Below are positions 42,270 through 47,340 of a stretch of DNA of 47,340 nucleotides, piece by piece. The DNA comes from an uncultured Lachnospiraceae bacterium (GTDB lineage: Bacteria; Bacillota; Clostridia; Lachnospirales; Lachnospiraceae). The position numbers were made by a program, and so were the translations under genes. The stretch's first letter is position 1. Every line of letters starts with the position of its first letter. Location of the stretch: assembly GCA_945949085.1 (NCBI GenBank), contig CAMFDJ010000023.1, positions 1 through 47,340 of the forward strand. The letters run 5' to 3'. Below the pieces are notes generated by a model. The model saw only the letters and a list, made by a program, of their open reading frames with translations. It was not told the origin of the DNA and searched no databases.

Positions 42270-43103
42270 CTAGTACTGAGATTGATCACCCGGATAATTG
42301 ATTTCCCCGCTGACATACCCTGCATTTTCATATCCACCGTAAGCAGGTATGCCGGCAAGTGTCGGATCAAAATAATTTGAGCTGACTTTTCTCTTCAGTG
42401 TTTCATAAAGCTCTGCATCTGTCATGTATATGTAAGGATTCACATAAAACAATGCCAGAATACCACATGTAAATACGCTGAGGATGATCCAGCCCAGGAA
42501 AGAAAGATCCAGCACAAAAGCATTCCATTTTTCACCATTCATCATTTCCTTGGATAACGCAAATGCCTCGCTCGGCGCTACATCCGGATTCTCAGCCAGG
42601 ATATAGGGAATCATACGATATTCATACCCTTTGACAATACCCGGAATGATAAGCAAAAGACTCCACAACCACTGATAAAGGCCTTTCAGGAACATTGTCT
42701 TTACGACATTGCCGTAGCGACCATTACCGAACGCATAAACAATCAGTCCCGCGTCACCGGCTTTCTTTTCTCTGTAGGTTGCCTCGATAAAAAATCTCTT
42801 GGTACCAATCTGCAGCGGATTGAGCAGGAAAATACTCAGCACAAATGCAATGATGAGTGCAACAAGCACAATTGCAAGCACGGCAATGACAATTCCCATA
42901 ATCACAGTCCAGTCGATCGCACTGCCATTTCCCATACTCTCCGTAACCTTCTTTACCTCCTCGGACGAAGTGCCGCCAGAACTGCTCCCGCCTCCGCCTC
43001 CGCCGCTTACAATACCGGCGATAAATGACATCAGCACAAGCCCCCAGTAGCTTCGTTTGAGATCAAGCTTTGCTTTTTCTTTTAATTGTCCCCTGGTCCA
43101 CAT
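42270..43103 (-). CDS. DUF975 family integral membrane protein
   Basis: The 277-residue protein begins MWTRGQLKEKAKLDLKRSYWG, the typical DUF975 opening. It has about five membrane segments (around 18-30, 68-95, 140-160, 205-225 and 228-240) and the family motif IPGIVKGYEYRMIPYILAENPDVAPSEAFALSKEMMNGEKWNAFVLDLSFLGW. A low-complexity insert of Gly and Ser (about residues 31-45) follows the first helix. AAAGGAG lies 7 bases upstream of the ATG at 43103; an ATG two codons earlier is too close to it. It follows the DJ-1 gene by about 20 bases. Function of the family is unknown. Confidence 0.88.
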   Translation of the reverse strand: MWTRGQLKEKAKLDLKRSYWGLVLMSFIAGIVSGGGGGGSSSGGTSSEEVKKVTESMGNGSAIDWTVIMGIVIAVLAIVLVALIIAFVLSIFLLNPLQIGTKRFFIEATYREKKAGDAGLIVYAFGNGRYGNVVKTMFLKGLYQWLWSLLLIIPGIVKGYEYRMIPYILAENPDVAPSEAFALSKEMMNGEKWNAFVLDLSFLGWIILSVFTCGILALFYVNPYIYMTDAELYETLKRKVSSNYFDPTLAGIPAYGGYENAGYVSGEINYPGDQSQY

Positions 43104-43122
43104 AATCATTCTCCTTTTCTGA

Positions 43123-43677
43123 TTATTCTTGTTCGTAAACGATCGTCTGTCTCAGCCTGTCGGCAGTCTGCTGCCCTTTCATGCGAGCTACAATGGCAAG
43201 CGCGAACTCAATTGCTGTTCCCATACCGCGGCTTGTGATGATATGATCACTGACTTCCACCCGGTTATGTGTCACATGCGCTCCCTCTAAATGTTCTTCA
43301 AAAGAAGGAAAACTGCATGCATTCCTGCCTTCCAGGAACCCTCTGTGTCCAAAAATGCTGGGTGCTGCACAGATTGCACTCAGATATCTGCCCTGCGCAT
43401 GGAATTTCTCCACCTGCTCCATAAGCGGCTCAAATGCTTCCAGATTTTTTGTCCCCGGCATCCCACCCGGCAAAACAATCATATCCACCTCATCAAAATC
43501 AATTTCTTCAAATAACGCATCTGCCAGAAATGATACCTGATGAGAACTTGTGACCTGCTTTTCCCCCGTAATGGAAACCGTTTCCAGTTCTATCTCACCT
43601 CTGCGGCAAAGATCCACAACCGTAAGCGCTTCAATCTCCTCAACACCGTCTGCAAGGAATACACATACCTTTCCCAT
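43123..43677 (-). CDS. DJ-1/PfpI family protein (YajL-like)
   Basis: The 184-residue protein is of the DJ-1/YajL type (TIGR01383). The reactive cysteine is Cys103 in the nucleophile elbow SAICAAPSIFG, with Glu15 in DGVEEIEAL supporting it. VLPGGMPGTKNL and ITSRGMGTAIEFALAIV are conserved. Members act in glyoxal or oxidative stress defence; deglycase activity is claimed for some. AGGAGG precedes the ATG. It is the first gene of a DJ-1/DUF975 unit divergent from the CYTH gene, with a 19-base palindrome between them. Confidence 0.93.
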   Translation of the reverse strand: MGKVCVFLADGVEEIEALTVVDLCRRGEIELETVSITGEKQVTSSHQVSFLADALFEEIDFDEVDMIVLPGGMPGTKNLEAFEPLMEQVEKFHAQGRYLSAICAAPSIFGHRGFLEGRNACSFPSFEEHLEGAHVTHNRVEVSDHIITSRGMGTAIEFALAIVARMKGQQTADRLRQTIVYEQE

Positions 43678-43769
43678 TGTTGCCTCCTTTTCTGCTTTAC
43701 CAAGCTAAAACACAGTACAATTTTATACTATTTTCTATCTTTTATCAATACCGAAGGGCAGTTTATGTT

Positions 43770-43788
43770 ATACTATAATTTATAGTAT
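43770..43788. promoter_or_regulatory. 19-bp palindrome between the divergent DJ-1 and CYTH genes
   Basis: ATACTATAA-T-TTATAGTAT is a perfect inverted repeat. It contains TATACT and TATAAT-like hexamers on both strands, so it may be the overlapping -10 regions of two promoters, an operator, or both. Confidence 0.5.
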
Positions 43789-43855
43789 CATGATTGCGAA
43801 CCAGATTATCAGATACGTCCAAAAGCCCAATCGCAAATACAGAAAGGAGAATCCC

Positions 43856-44299
43856 ATGGAAATAGAAAAGAAATTTCTCGTAAAAGAACTCCCCCCGGAT
43901 CTTGACAGATACCCACATGCACCAATTGTGCAGGCATATCTGTGCACAGCCCCCGTCATGCGTATTCGCAGACATGGCGACCGCTATATCTTTACTTATA
44001 AAGGCAGTGGCCTGATGGTTCGTGAGGAATACAATCTTCCTCTGACTGCAGAGGCATTTGCACATCTTTTACCCAAAGCAGATGGCAGGCTCATCCAAAA
44101 AACGCGCTACAACATTCCTTATACATGCAATGAACAGTGTCTGACCATCGAACTTGATCTGTTTCAGGAGCCCAGTCAACTGATCATGGCTGAAGTAGAA
44201 TTCCCTGACGAAGAAAGTGCCATGCGTTTTATTGCCCCTGACTGGTTTGGAAAAGAGGTGACGCAAGATCCCGCTTACCATAACAGTAATATGATATAA
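43856..44299 (+). CDS. CYTH domain protein
   Basis: The 147-residue protein has the CYTH/triphosphate-tunnel fold signatures: the N-terminal EIEKKF (ExExK), MRIRRHGDRYIFTYKG, REEYN, QKTRYNI, LTIELDLF and AEVEFP. These charged residues line a tunnel that binds triphosphate and divalent metal. Family members are adenylate cyclases, thiamine triphosphatases or inorganic triphosphatases; a small bacterial stand-alone form is most likely a phosphatase. AAAGGAG lies 7 bases before the chosen ATG; the frame upstream of it (from 43790) covers the palindrome region and is not conserved-looking. Confidence 0.92.
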   Translation: MEIEKKFLVKELPPDLDRYPHAPIVQAYLCTAPVMRIRRHGDRYIFTYKGSGLMVREEYNLPLTAEAFAHLLPKADGRLIQKTRYNIPYTCNEQCLTIELDLFQEPSQLIMAEVEFPDEESAMRFIAPDWFGKEVTQDPAYHNSNMI

Positions 44300-44300
44300 T
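44292..44300 (+). promoter_or_regulatory. Extended -10 promoter of the DUF5722 gene
   Basis: TGA-TATAAT, with its -10 at 44295-44300, overlaps the stop codon of the CYTH gene. A -35 is not obvious. Initiation near 44307 would give a short leader of about 30 bases containing GAGGAGG. Confidence 0.5.
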
Positions 44301-44337
44301 ATAATACACACAATACAGCTTATGAGGAGGAAATCAT

Positions 44338-47163
44338 ATGACACACAAACACATTTCAAAGCGTATCAGTCAGCTGTTTCTGTCAACACTGTTAAGTCTG
44401 AGTCTGGCAGCATCTTCCCTGATGCCGCTCAGTGCTTCTCAGACCACGCTGCAGCCGCAGGCCGAAGAAATGCAGACAACACGCGCAGAACAAACCGAAG
44501 AACCGTTCGAAAAAAATCAGGAAGTATCCGGTGAAACTGGCGGGAATGAAGCAGATTTTTCTGTTCTGACACCCGAAACCCCAAAACAGGAAACAGATAC
44601 ATACTCCTCCGACCCGGAGATTGTTTCAGAAACTTTCTCGCTCTCAGAAAACACAGCAGAGATCGCGCCTGCGATTTCTCCCGAAACAGAAACGCCTTCC
44701 ACACAGACAACAGAAGCACCCAACATCATTACGCTATCCTTTTATGATGCAGACGGACAGACTGTTATCTACGGGCCGGTCGAAAAAGACCTTTCCGCAC
44801 TGGGTGCAGGATCTGCAGGAAGCCGTTATCTGTTTGACAGCATCGACGAATCCGGTTTATCCGTTGCCACTCCGGACGGAGTCTATCAATTACCCGGCAT
44901 ATACAAAGGAAAACGTATCATAAAATGGAGACGTCTTTCCAACGGAAAAACATATGCTTTTTCCACGCTAAATGACACTATCCGTTTCAAAGAAAGTGAT
45001 ACCTTCTATGCTGTATATGACGGAAATGACTATTCTTTCCAATTGGCATATGACTTAAATGGCGGTATGTTTGACGAAGACAGTGAATACGAGAAACCCG
45101 ATACCTTTTCCGTATCTTCAGAGACGCAGACACTTCCTGTTCCTTATAAAAGAGGCTATACCTTTGACGGATGGGAAATCACCAACCCATCTGCCGGAAG
45201 CGCCTGCGGAAAGGTGATCGCATCCATCCCGTCGGGGACCTATATTGATTATACCTACGGCGATCGGATGGATGATGTTTTCACCGGCTATCAGCTAAAG
45301 GCCAAATGGAGTCAGATCATTCTTGCCAAACCCTCTCTTGCCTCTGTGAAAAACACAAAAAAGGGAGAAGTCTCCGTTTCCATCAAACCCGGAACCGGTG
45401 ACAATACGCCTGTTTCCTATGAGCTTTGCTACTCAACAAGCGCTTCCTTCTCCAAAAACAAGACACATATCGTCGACCTGGGAAGTAAGACCGGATATAA
45501 ACTGACCAATATGCCGCAAGGAAAAACCTATCATTTTAAAGTCAGATCATTCAAGCGGGATGAGCGGGATCAGAAAATCTACTCTGCCTACTCTGACAAG
45601 GTTTCCTTAAAAATCAAAAAGGGTGTAAGTGAAACCAAAAAGATCACGAAAAATTCCGCCCGGCTGAACGCCTCTAATGTCAAAATCAACAGCGATCGTG
45701 AACTGTATGTAAAAGCAACTGTATCCAAACGACTGAAGAGCTATGACGACTTTTATTATCTGGTTTCCATTGACCCCAATACAGGAAAGATTTTAAAATC
45801 TGTGGCTTCTTCCGACAAGAATAAGACGGTTATTTTTAAAACACCCGTCCGCAACGAAAAAGGCGTCAATCTGATCAACGGAAAATATGCACTGGCAGTC
45901 AAGACCTCCAAAAAGAAATACAAGCAGATATCGAATGCTTATTTTATCAAGAATCCGGAAGCAGCAGCAGATTATACGGCTCCTTATCCGGTCACAGCCT
46001 CCAAAAAAGGAATTCAGGGTTCCACTAATACGGAGCTTGGGGTACAGCAGGGATTTACCAATTTTAGTATCAACAACATCTTTGCAGACTCCGGTTCCGG
46101 CACAAAATATGTCTATAACGGTAAAACCTACTACTTTTATGAGCCCTCCGGCATGATGTCTTACGCTTCCCAGTGTAATAGTGCCGGAATCACCTGTTCC
46201 GTACAGATTATGATGAACTGGCCCGGCAGCGGTAAATACAGCAGTCTTCTGTTTGGCACAAAAACGGCATCCGCGCCTGCAAACCTGTATGCTATCAATG
46301 CCTCTACCACAAAGTCAAGAGAGCTGCTTGAGGCTGCATTCAGTTTTCTGGCAGACCGTTGTTCCACTGCAGATTGTCATGTTGACAACTGGATTCTCGG
46401 AAACGAAGTCAATATTTACAAGCAGTGGTACTATGCCGGAAATACAGGCAGGGATGCTTTTATGAAGAATTACGCCAATTCCTTCCGCATTCTCTATAAC
46501 AGCGTAAAGGGGCGCAATAAAAATGCACACATCTTCATTTGTACCGACCATACATGGATTGACAGATGCGGTGACTGGGGTGCCAAACCTTTCATGGAAA
46601 GCTTCAACAAACAGATCAAATCCATGAACAAAAACATCCAATGGAACCTTGCCTACCATGCTTACCCATCTATTCTGTACATTCCGACTACATGGAAGGA
46701 TTCCTATGCTCCAAACAGCGCAAATGCAGATTTTGTATCACCAAAGAACTTAAATGTTCTGACTGACTATGTCAAAAAAACATATGGAAAAAATACCAGA
46801 ATCATCATTTCAGAGTGTGGCTTTACAAACGCAGAAGGCGAAGCCAATCAGGCGGCAGCTTTGGCATACAGCTTCTACAAAGCCCAGTTTGACGATATGA
46901 TTGATGCCTTTATCATCCGCACAGAATATGATGCTCCGGGCGAAAAGCTGACCAGGCTAAACGGTACCGTGATCGATGCCGCCTTCGGTCTTCGCACCAC
47001 AAGCGGTCAACCGAGAGCTTCCTACAATGTGTTTAAATACATGGACACACCAAAATACGAACAATATACAAAAGATTGTCTGAAAACAATCGGCGCCTCA
47101 AGCTGGAGTTCTATCATCCCCGGATTTGACGGCAAAAAGCTCATGGCACTCCCGAACAGATAG
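44338..47163 (+). CDS. Secreted multidomain DUF5722 protein, glycoside hydrolase-like
   Basis: The 941-residue protein has a signal peptide (1-33, cleavage near LSAS), a Glu/Thr/Pro/Ser-rich spacer (about 34-130), a small beta region and one InlB-type beta-grasp repeat (about 235-330; AYDLNGGMFDED...RGYTFDGWEI...LKAKW). A fibronectin-III-like domain follows (about 332-428), then DUF5722 to the end. DUF5722 resembles a (beta/alpha)8 glycosidase: WILGNEVN (Glu690) and IIISECGFTNAEG (Glu826) fit the acid/base and nucleophile of clan GH-A, and AYHAYPS lies between. The substrate is unknown. There is no sorting signal or membrane anchor, so it is probably released or held by its repeats. GGAGGAAA precedes the ATG. 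Confidence 0.88.
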   Translation: MTHKHISKRISQLFLSTLLSLSLAASSLMPLSASQTTLQPQAEEMQTTRAEQTEEPFEKNQEVSGETGGNEADFSVLTPETPKQETDTYSSDPEIVSETFSLSENTAEIAPAISPETETPSTQTTEAPNIITLSFYDADGQTVIYGPVEKDLSALGAGSAGSRYLFDSIDESGLSVATPDGVYQLPGIYKGKRIIKWRRLSNGKTYAFSTLNDTIRFKESDTFYAVYDGNDYSFQLAYDLNGGMFDEDSEYEKPDTFSVSSETQTLPVPYKRGYTFDGWEITNPSAGSACGKVIASIPSGTYIDYTYGDRMDDVFTGYQLKAKWSQIILAKPSLASVKNTKKGEVSVSIKPGTGDNTPVSYELCYSTSASFSKNKTHIVDLGSKTGYKLTNMPQGKTYHFKVRSFKRDERDQKIYSAYSDKVSLKIKKGVSETKKITKNSARLNASNVKINSDRELYVKATVSKRLKSYDDFYYLVSIDPNTGKILKSVASSDKNKTVIFKTPVRNEKGVNLINGKYALAVKTSKKKYKQISNAYFIKNPEAAADYTAPYPVTASKKGIQGSTNTELGVQQGFTNFSINNIFADSGSGTKYVYNGKTYYFYEPSGMMSYASQCNSAGITCSVQIMMNWPGSGKYSSLLFGTKTASAPANLYAINASTTKSRELLEAAFSFLADRCSTADCHVDNWILGNEVNIYKQWYYAGNTGRDAFMKNYANSFRILYNSVKGRNKNAHIFICTDHTWIDRCGDWGAKPFMESFNKQIKSMNKNIQWNLAYHAYPSILYIPTTWKDSYAPNSANADFVSPKNLNVLTDYVKKTYGKNTRIIISECGFTNAEGEANQAAALAYSFYKAQFDDMIDAFIIRTEYDAPGEKLTRLNGTVIDAAFGLRTTSGQPRASYNVFKYMDTPKYEQYTKDCLKTIGASSWSSIIPGFDGKKLMALPNR

Positions 47164-47196
47164 ACTGATCGGCTCGATGAACACCTCTCGTCATAT

Positions 47197-47221
47197 AGAA
47201 ATTTGTGCAAGCACAATTTCT
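47197..47221 (+). other. Hairpin downstream of the DUF5722 gene
   Basis: AGAAATT-GTGC pairs with GCAC-AATTTCT around AA with one bulged T. It has no U tract and precedes the strong terminator by 20 bases. Confidence 0.5.
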
Positions 47222-47240
47222 GCATAACGGCTTATTGCAC

Positions 47241-47275
47241 AAAAAGGCTGTAAGAATCCTCTTACAGCCTTTTTG
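47241..47275 (+). terminator. Bidirectional terminator between the DUF5722 gene and tRNA-Leu
   Basis: GGCTGTAAGA pairs with TCTTACAGCC around a 4-base loop. The stem is flanked by A5 and T5, so it works on both strands. It ends the DUF5722 transcript and, on the minus strand, the tRNA. Confidence 0.93.
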
Positions 47276-47278
47276 TAG

Positions 47279-47340
47279 TGCGGGCAACAGGACTTGAACC
47301 TGCACGGTCTCCCACCAGAACCTAAATCTGGCGCGTCTGC
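47279..47340 (-). tRNA. tRNA-Leu(UAG), 5' part outside the window
   Basis: Read on the minus strand, the anticodon arm is CCAGA-TTTAGGT-TCTGG (anticodon TAG). A long variable arm (GGGAGACC) is typical of class II tRNA-Leu. The T arm is GCAGG-TTCAAGT-CCTGT and the acceptor 3' strand TGCCCGC with discriminator A. CCA is not encoded (CTA follows). The D arm and the 5' acceptor strand lie beyond 47340. Confidence 0.93.

Noticed and set aside
42188..42370. 60-codon frame overlapping the DUF975 3' end
   Set aside because: Out of frame within DUF975, no ribosome binding site, and it runs into intergenic DNA; no family resemblance.

Overview
The window looks like chromosomal DNA from a spore-forming, low-to-mid GC Clostridia, most likely Lachnospiraceae. 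The evidence is an alpha/beta-type small acid-soluble spore protein, a dipicolinate-synthase-A-like protein, an NAD-type malic enzyme coupled to a YhcC-like radical SAM protein and a DUF4364 protein, a single-chain PurL of about 1250 residues, a class B sortase with a giant Cna_B-repeat surface protein, and strong AGGAGG-type ribosome binding sites. Coding is mostly on the minus strand.

Layout. 1-1584: rpmE (cut by the left edge) and rho, minus. 1585-2066: gene-free stretch with a structured repeat. 2067-4728: malic enzyme, radical SAM and DUF4364 genes with overlapping stop/start codons, plus. 4761-9543: rarA, a polysaccharide deacetylase and a two-gene putative DNA repair pair (DUF4130-type protein and HhH-radical SAM protein), minus. 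9730-12505: glgB and a divergent TetR regulator whose predicted promoters overlap. 12590-16837: clpB, a 57-residue DUF4250 gene and a ferredoxin/ASKHA (RACo-like) gene, chained by overlaps. 17040-22103: a small membrane protein, a divergent DpaA-like gene and purL. 22104-22970: AT-rich gene-free DNA with a repeated 10-mer and a polypurine/polypyrimidine tract. 22971-32520: class B sortase and a giant wall-anchored adhesin interrupted by an in-frame amber codon. 33040-35038: two small unknown genes and an AI-2E family membrane protein. 35109-41585: the proteostasis cluster tig-clpP-clpX-lon-yihA. 41923-44299: sspC, DUF975, DJ-1 and CYTH genes. 44338-47163: a secreted DUF5722 protein. 47279-47340: part of a tRNA-Leu(UAG).

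The most unusual signal is a dispersed, intergenic, structured repeat family with four members: A 1807-2016 (+), B 11598-11844 (-), C 23871-24158 (-), D 32788-32962 (-). The copies share arms whose two strands change together between copies. Several helices carry the same symmetric internal loop, CGAG opposite CGAG (tandem G-A pairs flanked by C-G pairs), and several hairpins end in a GAA triloop closed by C-G. In all four cases the element points the same way as the gene just downstream (malic enzyme, glgB, sortase, adhesin). Copy C contains an exact 117-bp tandem duplication. Copies C and D flank the giant adhesin as direct repeats. I do not recognise this family by name.

Other points: the amber codon in the adhesin; the understudied radical SAM/DUF4130 repair pair; overlapping antiparallel promoters of tetR and glgB; a CtsR-like direct repeat upstream of the clpB promoter; and a DpaA-like protein that has lost the glycines of its nucleotide-binding loop. 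All assignments come from reading the sequence and recalling family motifs; no database search was run.
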